A DNA stretch of 64,000 nt, from positions 4,310,501 through 4,374,500 of the forward strand of contig NZ_CP073078.1 in assembly GCF_018135625.1 (NCBI RefSeq). The letters are read 5' to 3'. A program made the position numbers and the translations under genes. This document shows, piece by piece, positions 8,744 to 16,334 of the stretch (position 1 is the first letter of the stretch; the number at the start of each line of letters is the position of its first letter). The DNA comes from Phenylobacterium montanum. GTDB lineage: Bacteria; Pseudomonadota; Alphaproteobacteria; Caulobacterales; Caulobacteraceae. The notes under the pieces were generated by a model that did no database searches, was not told the DNA's origin, and worked only from the letters and a program-made list of their open reading frames with translations.

Positions 8744-9349
8744 TCAGGCCTCGGCGGCGCCTTCTTCGGCTTCTTCGGCCTGCATGGCCGAGGAGGTGGC
8801 GATCGAGGCCACGGTCAGGTCGCGGTCATGGGCCGAGACCTTGGCGCCGGCCGGCAGGACCAGGTCCGCGCCGCGGATCGCCGCGCCGATGTCCAGGCCG
8901 GTCAGGTCGACCACCAGCTCTTCCGGAATGGCGTCGGCCGGAACCATCAGCTCCACTTCGTGGATGGCGATGTTCAGGGTGCCGCCGCGCTTCAGGCCCG
9001 GAGAGGCTTCCTGGTTCTTGAAGTGCACCGGGATGGCGATCTTGATCAGCTGGTGGCCATCGACGCGGAAGAGGTCGAAGTGCACCGGCTCGTCGGTCAC
9101 CGGGTGGAACTGCACGTCCTTGGCGATGACCGGCTGGGTCTCGTCGCCGTACTTCAGCGTGACGCGGTGACCGAGCAGCTTGCCCGAGTGCAGCGCCTTG
9201 CGGAATTCGTTGGACTTCACGGCGATGGCCACCGGGTCGCGGTCGCCGCCGTAGAGGATGCCGGGCACCTTGCCGGCGCGGCGGGCTTCGCGGGAACCGC
9301 CGGTTCCGGTGCGGTCGCGAACTTCGACGTTGAGGACGATATCGGCCAT
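8744..9349 (-). CDS. rplY: Large ribosomal subunit protein bL25, Ctc form
   Basis: Binds 5S rRNA in the large subunit. The 201-residue protein is the long CTC form. It has an N-terminal L25 barrel (RDRTGTGGSREARRAGKVPG, then ILYGG) and a C-terminal beta domain ending in an acidic tail (QAEEAEEGAAEA). The open frame runs 26 codons further upstream, but the protein clearly begins MADIVLNVEVRDRTG, so the ATG ending at 9349 was used. It leads rplY-pth. Confidence 0.95.
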   Translation of the reverse strand: MADIVLNVEVRDRTGTGGSREARRAGKVPGILYGGDRDPVAIAVKSNEFRKALHSGKLLGHRVTLKYGDETQPVIAKDVQFHPVTDEPVHFDLFRVDGHQLIKIAIPVHFKNQEASPGLKRGGTLNIAIHEVELMVPADAIPEELVVDLTGLDIGAAIRGADLVLPAGAKVSAHDRDLTVASIATSSAMQAEEAEEGAAEA

Positions 9350-9490
9350 GGCCCTGCTCTCGAAACGAAACGCCGCGCAAAACGTCCGCGCGGCGTGGGT
9401 CGGATGAATAGGGGGCGCGTAATACACACTTCCCGCCCGGGAGGCAACGGCGCCGTCAGTAATTTGGCGCCGCAGGGCGAGATGGGTGGC

Positions 9491-10546
9491 TCAGTCCCCT
9501 TTCTTGCGCCGTTTCTTGACGGGCTTGACGGGGGTCTTGGCGCTCTGGGTCGGGGGGATGAACTCCACCGCCGGCGGCGGCGCGCCCGCGGCCATGCGCA
9601 GGCACTGGCCGGTGTCCTTCATGGCGTGCTGGCCCAGGCAGAAGATGTCCTCGTAGTAGGGCTTGGCCACCGCCAGGCATTGGTACAGGTTCAGCTTGGC
9701 CATGTTCAGGCAGGTCTGGTCGGGCGGATCGGCGAACATCGGCTCGGTGATGGCCGCGTCCGCCTCGCCGGCATGGCCCAGCAAGGCCAGGGCGGCGATG
9801 GCCAGGCCCCGGACCACCGCCGGCGGATAGGGCGGGCTGGCGGCCGGCGCGTGGACGGGAAGCAGCAGGGGCGCATAGCCGATCGCAGCCTGGCGCTCGC
9901 GCTCGGCGTCCTCGGTCGAAGCCGTCGGGACGTTCGCCGAGGTGGTCTTGGCCAGGCTCAGCCGGCCTGCCAGGTCCGGCACGAACACCTTGGACCACTC
10001 CTGGCGCTGGACGCCATAGGCCGACAGGCGCACCGCTTCGCCCTCGTCCTGCAGGCCCTGGCCCTGGGTGGTCATGGCGGCGATGATCAGGCCGGCGGCG
10101 GCGTTCGCGCCGCGGAAGCCGGTGGCGTAGTTGGGATCGGCGGCGATGGTCCGGGCCAGCTCAGCCCGGGCCGACTCGTTCATGCTGTAGTTGCGGATCT
10201 CGGCGACGAAGGTTGGCTCCTGCAGAGCGACCACGGCGGCGAAGGCGATCTCGCCACGGGTCATGATCGCCGGATCGAAGCTTTCGCCGGTCTGAAGCCT
10301 GTGCTCGACGTCGTCGCCGTTGGCGAAGTCGGGCTTGATGGCCGTCGAGCGGGCGATGAAGGCCTGATAGGCGGCCGCGCTCTGGATGATCGCGGGCGAG
10401 AGGGTGAGGTCGGCCGGCGCGGGGGCTGGGGGCAAGGGCGCGGGCGGCGCCGGCGGCGGCGGGGGCGTGGCGCAGCCCGCCAGGACGGCGACTAGGGCGC
10501 CTACGGCTGCGCCGGACAGAATCGGCTTGAACTTGAGCGCGGCCAC
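9491..10546 (-). CDS. Putative outer-membrane lipoprotein with a C-terminal cysteine cluster
   Basis: A 351-residue protein with a lipoprotein signal: a hydrophobic stretch ends in a VLAGC lipobox with the lipid-bearing Cys at residue 25, followed by a proline-rich linker (ATPPPPPAPPAPLPPAP). The body is helical without a recognised domain. Near the end, four cysteines lie within about 36 residues (TCLNMAK, YQCLAVAK, IFCLGQH, GQCLRMA), suggesting two disulfides in the periplasm. The tail is very basic (KPVKKRRKKGD), possibly for peptidoglycan, LPS or nucleic-acid contact. It lies between prs and rplY. Function unknown. Confidence 0.75.
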   Translation of the reverse strand: MAALKFKPILSGAAVGALVAVLAGCATPPPPPAPPAPLPPAPAPADLTLSPAIIQSAAAYQAFIARSTAIKPDFANGDDVEHRLQTGESFDPAIMTRGEIAFAAVVALQEPTFVAEIRNYSMNESARAELARTIAADPNYATGFRGANAAAGLIIAAMTTQGQGLQDEGEAVRLSAYGVQRQEWSKVFVPDLAGRLSLAKTTSANVPTASTEDAERERQAAIGYAPLLLPVHAPAASPPYPPAVVRGLAIAALALLGHAGEADAAITEPMFADPPDQTCLNMAKLNLYQCLAVAKPYYEDIFCLGQHAMKDTGQCLRMAAGAPPPAVEFIPPTQSAKTPVKPVKKRRKKGD

Positions 10547-10672
10547 GTCGTTTCCCCCAAGCTGTTACATCGTCCGGACGCCTAGGCCGGTTCGGAGTCG
10601 AGAATGTGGCCAGGCGCGTTCCGACCGACTGGCAACTAATGCGGAGCCGGGAAAAAAGCTCCGCCGTCAGCT

Positions 10673-11608
10673 TCAGTCGAACAGCTTGGAGACCGACTCC
10701 TCGTTGGCGATCCGCCGGATGGCTTCGCCGATGAGCGGGGCGATGCTGACGATGCGGACCTTGGCGCAGGACTGCACCGGATTGGCCGCCTCGATCGAAT
10801 CGGTGACCACCAGCTCCTTCAGCGCCGACTTCTGCACCCGCTCGGTGGCCGCTCCGGAGAGGACGCCATGGGTGACATAGGCCGCGACTTCCTCAGCCCC
10901 GTGGTCGATCAGAGCCTGGGCGGCGTTGCACAGGGTGCCGGCCGAATCGACGATATCGTCGAACATGATGCAGCGGCGGCCCTTCACGTCGCCGATGATG
11001 TTCATCACCTCGCTCTGGCCGGGGCCCGAGCGGCGCTTGTCGACGATGGCGAGGTCGGCGTTCAGCCGGTTGGCCAGGGCTCGGGCGCGCACCACCCCGC
11101 CCACGTCCGGCGAGACGATCATCAGCTCGTTGGACTTGGCGTAGTGGGCCTTGATGTCCTCGGCCAGAACCGGCGTGGCCACCAGGTTGTCGGTCGGGAT
11201 GTCGAAGAAGCCCTGAATCTGGCCGGCGTGCAGGTCCATGGTCAGGACCCGGTCGGCGCCGGCTCTAGTGATCAAGTTGGCCACCAGCTTGGCCGAGATC
11301 GGCGTGCGGCCGCCGGTCTTCCGGTCCTGACGGGCATAGCCGAAATAGGGCATCACGGCGGTGATCCGCTTGGCCGAGGCCCGGGTCAGGGCGTCGATGC
11401 AGATCAGAAGCTCCATCAGGTTGTCGTTGGCCGGGAAGCTGGTGGACTGGACCACGAACACGTCCTCGCCGCGGACGTTCTCGTCGATGATGACGAACAC
11501 CTCGTTGTCCGGGAACCGACGGACCTGGGCCTTGGTCAGCGGCAGGTCCAGATAGTCGGCGATCGCCTCGGACAGGTGCTGGTTGGAGTTGCCGGCAAGC
11601 AGCTTCAT
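10673..11608 (-). CDS. prs: Ribose-phosphate pyrophosphokinase
   Basis: Makes PRPP from ribose 5-phosphate and ATP, feeding purine, pyrimidine, histidine, tryptophan and NAD synthesis. It is 311 residues, as usual for class I enzymes. It starts [16 protein letters not shown]. The flexible-loop/ATP segment [19 protein letters not shown] is intact, the metal-binding [11 protein letters not shown] is present, and the PRPP-binding DDIVDSAGT is complete. A monocistronic or weakly linked gene in the leftward housekeeping run. Confidence 0.98.
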   Translation of the reverse strand: MKLLAGNSNQHLSEAIADYLDLPLTKAQVRRFPDNEVFVIIDENVRGEDVFVVQSTSFPANDNLMELLICIDALTRASAKRITAVMPYFGYARQDRKTGGRTPISAKLVANLITRAGADRVLTMDLHAGQIQGFFDIPTDNLVATPVLAEDIKAHYAKSNELMIVSPDVGGVVRARALANRLNADLAIVDKRRSGPGQSEVMNIIGDVKGRRCIMFDDIVDSAGTLCNAAQALIDHGAEEVAAYVTHGVLSGAATERVQKSALKELVVTDSIEAANPVQSCAKVRIVSIAPLIGEAIRRIANEESVSKLFD

Positions 11609-11693
11609 GGTCAGTCGGGTCCCCGTCCGCAGTCGTCCGGGCTTCTAGCAGGGTGACGCTTCGGAGCAAGCCCCACGGGCGGATTCCGCCGAT

Positions 11694-12467
11694 TCAGCCC
11701 TCCAGCATGATCGCCGACAGTAGTCGGCCATAGTCGCCGTCCCCACGCAGCACCGCCCGGCGGTTGGAGAAAAACTGCGCCTCGTCGGCCAGGGTGTCGG
11801 CCCCGATCCACTCGGCCTTGGCCACGCCTGCGGCATTGAGCCGCGAGAGCACGTAGCCCGGCAGATCGAACAGACGCTTCTCGGCGCTGACGCCGGGGGC
11901 GAAGAAGCGCTCCGAGCCGGGCGATTCGGCCATGAACCGGTCCAGGAACTCCAAGCCCACCTCGTAGGACTTGGGCCCGATGCAGGGGCCGACGGCGGCG
12001 ATCATCCGCTGGGGCTCGGCGCCGGCGGCCTTCATCGCCTCGACTGCCGCCTCGACCACCCCGGTAAGGGCGCCGCGCCAGCCGGCGTGGGCGGAGGCGA
12101 CGACCCGGGCGCGGGCGTCGGCGATCAGGATCGGGGCGCAGTCGGCCGAAAGGGCGCCGCAGACCAGGCCTGCCTCGGTGGTGACCAGGGCGTCGACCTG
12201 CGGCGGCTGCTCCCAGATGCCGTCGACCCGGTGCGCCAGGCTGGAATGGACCTGGTAGGCGCAGAGCAGGGCCGGCTCGCCGACATTGAAGAAGCCGGCC
12301 GCACGGGCTCGGTTCTCGCGCACCGCGGCGGGATCGTCCTTCGAACCGCGGCCGACATTGAGGCCGGCGTAGATACCCTCCGATACCCCGCCCCTCCGGG
12401 TGAAGAAGCCGTGGCGCACGCCGGCGAGGCCGGCCAGGAGCGGGGACTGCAGGGGTTCGGGCGTCAT
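11694..12467 (-). CDS. pgeF: Peptidoglycan editing factor PgeF (YfiH/laccase-domain family)
   Basis: Member of the DUF152/YfiH family, whose bacterial members correct wrongly placed L-Ser in peptidoglycan stems; some show laccase or purine nucleoside activity in vitro. The 257-residue protein has the family opening VRHGFFTRRGGVSEG, the metal-site cysteine in SADCAPIL and histidines in YQVHSS and SAHAGWRGA. The start was set at the ATG ending at 12467: it forms an ATGA overlap with the stop of the upstream methyltransferase gene and begins just ahead of the conserved domain. Third gene of lgt-midA-pgeF. Confidence 0.92.
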   Translation of the reverse strand: MTPEPLQSPLLAGLAGVRHGFFTRRGGVSEGIYAGLNVGRGSKDDPAAVRENRARAAGFFNVGEPALLCAYQVHSSLAHRVDGIWEQPPQVDALVTTEAGLVCGALSADCAPILIADARARVVASAHAGWRGALTGVVEAAVEAMKAAGAEPQRMIAAVGPCIGPKSYEVGLEFLDRFMAESPGSERFFAPGVSAEKRLFDLPGYVLSRLNAAGVAKAEWIGADTLADEAQFFSNRRAVLRGDGDYGRLLSAIMLEG

Positions 12468-13537
12468 GTGGCGGTCTCGAAGGCGGGCGGGGCCGGCTGG
12501 CCGGCGGGATAGAGGCACAGGGCCTTGAACAGGACCCCCATCTGGTCGTCCGCGGTCAGGCGCGCAAGCTGGCGGGCCAGGCTGTCGGCGCGATCTGGAT
12601 GGCTGTGGGCCAGCCTGGCGGCGCGGGCTTCGATCCCGAGCCGGCGCAGGAATTCGCCTTGGGTCAGGAGGGCTGAGTTGGCGCCCGCGGCGCGCGCCGC
12701 TTCGGCGACGGCGGGAAAGTCGGCGTGCACGGTCAGGTCCGCTTCACCGGCGGTGGCCAGCGGATCGGCCTTCTGGTGCGCCTTCAGCGCCTGCAGGGTG
12801 TCGCCGGCCTCGAAGCGGTCCCGGCCGTAGTCGATCAGCAGGGCCGCGCCGCCGCCACGGGTGAGGCGTTCCCCGATCTCGGCGCCGAAGGCCGCTTGAG
12901 CCGCCGAGACCTCGACCACGGCGCCCACCGGCGCGTCGTGCGGCGGGGCGATCCCCGGCGGGCAGCGGACCAGGCCGAAGGCCAGGGCGCCGTCCGGGGC
13001 CAGCCCCACCACCTGCTCGCCCCAGCCGTCCGGCCGGCGTACGAACTGGCGCGCCGGCAGGCAGTCGAGCAGTTCGTTGGCCACCAGGATCATCGGCGCG
13101 CCGTCCGGTACCTCGGCCAGCGAGCCCGCCCAGCGCGGCGCGGGCCGGGCGCCAGCGAGCGCCGCAGCCTGACGCTCACGCAAGGGCGCACTGGTCTCGA
13201 CCAGCCAGAGGTCGGTGGCGGCGACAAAGTCGGGCGCCGTCCTGGCCGCACGGAGCAGGTCGCTGATCAGGGTTCCGTCCCCCGGCCCGGCCTCGATCAG
13301 GCGAAAGCGGGTCGGGCTGCCGATCGCGCGCCAGGTCGCCACCGCCCAGACGCCGATCAGCTCGCCGAACATCTGCGAGACCAGAGGCGCGGTGATGAAG
13401 TCGCCCGCTGCGCCGAGGGCCGGCCGGGTCGCGTAGTAGCCGTCCTGCGGGTCGTGCAGGCAGGCGGTCATGAACTGGGCGACCGTCATGGGGCCGCTGG
13501 CCCGGATCTGGGCGGCGAGGCGGTCTTTCAGCGGCAT
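12464..13537 (-). CDS. SAM-dependent methyltransferase, MidA/NDUFAF7 family
   Basis: Homologous by motif to the mitochondrial NDUFAF7 arginine methyltransferase, which acts in complex I assembly. The 357-residue protein has the family motifs HDPQDGYYATR, GDFITAPLVSQMFGELIG and the SAM-binding EAGPGDG, with LLVANELLDCLP-like sequence (LVANELLDCLPARQF) in the middle. It lies 4 nt after lgt and overlaps pgeF by 4 nt, so the three are tightly coupled. Whether the bacterial protein acts on complex I is not established by this sequence. Confidence 0.92.
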   Translation of the reverse strand: MPLKDRLAAQIRASGPMTVAQFMTACLHDPQDGYYATRPALGAAGDFITAPLVSQMFGELIGVWAVATWRAIGSPTRFRLIEAGPGDGTLISDLLRAARTAPDFVAATDLWLVETSAPLRERQAAALAGARPAPRWAGSLAEVPDGAPMILVANELLDCLPARQFVRRPDGWGEQVVGLAPDGALAFGLVRCPPGIAPPHDAPVGAVVEVSAAQAAFGAEIGERLTRGGGAALLIDYGRDRFEAGDTLQALKAHQKADPLATAGEADLTVHADFPAVAEAARAAGANSALLTQGEFLRRLGIEARAARLAHSHPDRADSLARQLARLTADDQMGVLFKALCLYPAGQPAPPAFETAT

Positions 13538-13541
13538 GACC

Positions 13542-14384
13542 TCACGCCTGCGGCGCCTCCGCCGGCTGGGCCAGGGCCGCGGGGCGGCGCGAGCGCCAGA
13601 TCAGCCAGGCGCCGGCCGCGACCATGGGGATCGACAGGATCATGCCCATGGTCAGGCCCAGCGGGAAGGCCGGCATGCCGATGTCGGGGTTGCGCACGTT
13701 CTCCAGGCTGATGCGGACGATGCCGTAGCCGACCAGGAACAGGCCGGTCAGGGCGCCCTGCCTGGGCAGCCACTGGGCCCGGTGCGTCGCCCAGCGCAGC
13801 AGCAGGAACAGGGCGAGGCCCTCCAGGCCCGCCTCGTAGAGCTGGCTTGGGTGTCGCGGCAAGGGTGGGTTGTCAGGCGCGCTGGGGAAGATGATCCCCC
13901 ACGGCAGGCTGGTCGGCCGGCCCCAGAGCTCGCCATTGATGAAGTTGGCGATCCGGCCGAAGAAAAGCCCGATCGGGGCGCAGGGGGCAACGAGGTCGGC
14001 GAGGCGCAGCAAGTCCAATCTGTTGGCCCGGGCGAACAGGGTCACGGCCAGGGCTACGCCCAGGAAGCCGCCATGGAACGACATGCCGCCCTCCCACAGC
14101 TTGAAGATCTCCAGCGGGTGCTTCCAGTACTGCCCCTGGCCGTAGAACAGGACATAACCTGTGCGCCCGCCGACGATGATGCCGAGGGTGACCCAGAGAA
14201 TCAGGTCGTCGATCTGGATCGTGTTGGCCGGCGGCCCGCCCGGCGCCCAGAGGCGCGCCTGGCCGATCAGCCTGAGCGCATAGCGCCAGCCCAGCAGGAT
14301 CCCGGCGATATAGGCCAGGGCGTACCAGCGGATCGCCAGGGGGCCCAGGTGGATCAGGACCGGGTCGAAATGGGGAAACGGCAC
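13542..14384 (-). CDS. lgt: Prolipoprotein diacylglyceryl transferase
   Basis: Transfers diacylglycerol from phosphatidylglycerol to the lipobox cysteine of prolipoproteins at the inner membrane. The 280-residue protein has seven or so helices. The Lgt signature is visible as GLFFGRIANFINGELWGRPT with the essential arginine and asparagines, and the conserved GGMSFHGGFLG with its histidine. The frame is open far upstream, but the protein starts at a GTG (ending at 14384) preceded by AGAGAGGG. That gives VPFPHFDPVLI, the usual Lgt opening. Divergent from the ubiK-like gene. Confidence 0.96.
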   Translation of the reverse strand: MPFPHFDPVLIHLGPLAIRWYALAYIAGILLGWRYALRLIGQARLWAPGGPPANTIQIDDLILWVTLGIIVGGRTGYVLFYGQGQYWKHPLEIFKLWEGGMSFHGGFLGVALAVTLFARANRLDLLRLADLVAPCAPIGLFFGRIANFINGELWGRPTSLPWGIIFPSAPDNPPLPRHPSQLYEAGLEGLALFLLLRWATHRAQWLPRQGALTGLFLVGYGIVRISLENVRNPDIGMPAFPLGLTMGMILSIPMVAAGAWLIWRSRRPAALAQPAEAPQA

Positions 14385-14474
14385 GGGGACCCTCTCTGGG
14401 AGCTTCGCCCTTCCTGTTAGCAGGGGCGCCGACGCCGCGGGAGCCCCTTCGCATTCAAGGCGCGTTTGCCCTAT

Positions 14475-14720
14475 ATGAACCCTATGCAGACCCAGAATCC
14501 CTTCCTCGACGAATTCTCCAAGCTGTCCCAGGCGGCCATGGGCCTGGCCCAGGCGGCCGGCGAAGAGGCCAAGACCGCGTTTCGCGCCCAGGCCGACCGG
14601 ATCGCCGCCGAGATGGACCTGGTGCGGCGTGACGAATTCGATGCGCTCAAGGCCGAGCTCGAGGCCCTGCGTGATGAGGTCGCGGCCCTGAAGGCGGCGA
14701 AGGCGGAATCCCAAGCCTGA
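14475..14720 (+). CDS. UbiK-type accessory factor (BMFP family)
   Basis: A small protein of about 81 residues with a short N-terminal amphipathic part (NPFLDEFSKLSQAAMGLAQ) and a long C-terminal coiled coil (DEFDALKAELEALRDEVAAL). This is the architecture of YqiC/UbiK, a trimeric factor that helps the ubiquinone-synthesis complex. Three in-frame starts exist (TTG 14466, ATG 14475, ATG 14484) and none has a clear Shine-Dalgarno; the middle one is chosen provisionally. Transcribed divergently from lgt. Confidence 0.8.
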   Translation: MNPMQTQNPFLDEFSKLSQAAMGLAQAAGEEAKTAFRAQADRIAAEMDLVRRDEFDALKAELEALRDEVAALKAAKAESQA

Positions 14721-14852
14721 AACGGGAATTGGGTTCGCCGTTCGCAAGAAGGTCCTTGTGACGGATGGCGCGAAGCAGATTAGGCTGCAGGCCAGAGGGT
14801 GACTCGCCGGTTCTCCAGCCGGCCGAGGAAGCCTCGGAAGGGATAAGGTTCG

Positions 14853-15362
14853 ATGGACGCTCCTCAGTCTGAAGAAGACGAAGTCGACCTGAGCTTCGAC
14901 CCGCTGGACGTGGTCGAGCACGTGTTGACCGCCGAGAACCTCACCTTCGACCGCACCGAGGACGGCGACCTGGCTTTCGCCCTGACCGGCGACTGGAAGG
15001 ACTACGAGCTGTGGTTCGCTTGGCGACCGGAGGCCGACTGCCTGCAGCTGTGCCTCTCGCTGGACATGAGGACGCCCAAGTCCAAGCGGGGCGCGGCCTT
15101 CGAGCTTCTTTCCCTGATCAACCAGCGCATCTGGCTCGGCCATTTCGAGGTCTGGAGCGACGGGGGCGAGGTGGTGTTCCGCCATTCGCTGTCGGTGCCC
15201 CAGGGCGAGCGGCCGACCCTGGCCCAGGCGGCCTCGATGATCGACGCGGCGGTCGAGGCGGCCGACCGCTTCTATCCGGCCTTCGACTTCCTGCTGAAGG
15301 GTTCGAAGTCGCCGGAGGACGCCATGGCCGCCTGCATGTTCGAGACCGTCGGCCAAGCCTGA
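14853..15362 (+). CDS. YbjN domain-containing protein
   Basis: A 169-residue acidic protein of the YbjN fold, which resembles type III secretion chaperones. It has the family pattern of an N-terminal acidic stretch, FDRTEDGDLAFALTGDWKDY, and a helix-strand core with LLSLINQRIWLGHFEVW and FRHSLSVPQG. Well-placed GGAAGGGATAAGG precedes the ATG. It lies 19 nt before proC and is probably co-transcribed. Alphaproteobacterial YbjN genes are often seen next to proC; the molecular role is unclear. Confidence 0.85.
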   Translation: MDAPQSEEDEVDLSFDPLDVVEHVLTAENLTFDRTEDGDLAFALTGDWKDYELWFAWRPEADCLQLCLSLDMRTPKSKRGAAFELLSLINQRIWLGHFEVWSDGGEVVFRHSLSVPQGERPTLAQAASMIDAAVEAADRFYPAFDFLLKGSKSPEDAMAACMFETVGQA

Positions 15363-15381
15363 CGCTCGCCCGGAGGCGCTT

Positions 15382-16179
15382 GTGAGCACCCCGATCCTGA
15401 TCCTGGGCGCCGGCCGCATGGGCGGGGCGCTGGTGGAAGGCTGGACCCGCACGGGCGCCTTCCAGCCCGCCGACCTGATCCTGTGCGACCCCAACCCGGG
15501 GCCTGCCGCGCTCGCCGCCGAGGCGGCTGGAGCCAGGCTCAACCCGCCCGACGCGGTGCTGCGCCAGGCGGCGACGGTGCTCCTATCGGTCAAGCCGCAG
15601 ATCTGGCGCCAGGCCGCTGAGGCCGTCGCGCCGCTGCTGGAGCCCGGCGCGGTGGTCGTCTCCATCGCCGCGGGCGTCACCACCAAGGACCTCAGCCAAG
15701 CCTTCGAGGGCCGGCCGGTGGCGCGGGTCATGCCGACCACCGCCGTCGCCCTGGCCAAGGGCGTGGCTTCGGTGTTCGCGGACGAGCCATTGGCGCGCGA
15801 GCGGGCCCACGCCCTGTTCGCCCCGGTGGCCACGGTTGTCGATCTGGACAGCGAGGCCATGGTCGACGCGGCGACCGGCGTTTCCGGCTCGGGTCCAGCC
15901 TATTTCTACGCCTTCATAGAGGCGCTGGAGGCCGCGGCTCAAGGCCAGGGCTTCGAGGCCGAGGCCGCCGCCCGGATGGTGCGCGGAACCCTGGTCGGGG
16001 CTGCGGCTCTGCTCGACCAGTCGGCCGAGGAGCCCGCCGAACTGCGCCGCCAGGTCACCTCGCCGGGCGGCACCACCGAGGCCGCCCTGAAGATCCTGAT
16101 GGGCGAGAAGGGCCTTTGGCCCCTGGTCGACGAAGCGGTGAAGGCTGCGGTCGAGCGGGCCCGAGAACTCGGCCGGTAG
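15382..16179 (+). CDS. proC: Pyrroline-5-carboxylate reductase
   Basis: Last step of proline synthesis: reduces pyrroline-5-carboxylate with NAD(P)H. The 265-residue protein starts at a GTG preceded by GGAGG at 15372-15376. The Rossmann loop is ILGAGRMGGALVEGW near the N-terminus. The C-terminal signature is intact (VSGSGPAYFYAFIEALE and RRQVTSPGGTTEAAL). Same strand as the YbjN gene. Confidence 0.97.
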   Translation: MSTPILILGAGRMGGALVEGWTRTGAFQPADLILCDPNPGPAALAAEAAGARLNPPDAVLRQAATVLLSVKPQIWRQAAEAVAPLLEPGAVVVSIAAGVTTKDLSQAFEGRPVARVMPTTAVALAKGVASVFADEPLARERAHALFAPVATVVDLDSEAMVDAATGVSGSGPAYFYAFIEALEAAAQGQGFEAEAAARMVRGTLVGAAALLDQSAEEPAELRRQVTSPGGTTEAALKILMGEKGLWPLVDEAVKAAVERARELGR

Positions 16180-16225
16180 CGCGGCCGTTCCGCGACGCCT
16201 TTCCAAACCGGCCGCTGCGGCGAAT

Positions 16226-16294
16226 GATCGCATGCTCGCGGTAAGGTTCGATTGAGCACCCGTAGATACTGACAATAGTCGATCACGTGCTCGC
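16226..16294 (+). repeat. Two near-identical 14-bp sites upstream of the hybrid kinase
   Basis: GATCGCATGCTCGC (16226-16239) and GATCACGTGCTCGC (16281-16294) match at 12 of 14 positions, in the same direction, 55 bp apart (close to five helical turns). They lie in the 155-nt gap between proC and the hybrid kinase start at 16335. The spacing and position suggest a pair of operator sites, but no known regulator is recognised. Confidence 0.45.
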
Positions 16295-16334
16295 AAGCCG
16301 CGCGTGTGATTGTTGACCTGGCGGACTGGGCGGT

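Noticed and set aside
14385-15860. N-terminal extension of lgt running back over the ubiK, YbjN and proC genes
   Set aside because: The extension is antisense to three real genes, and Lgt begins normally at the GTG at 14384.
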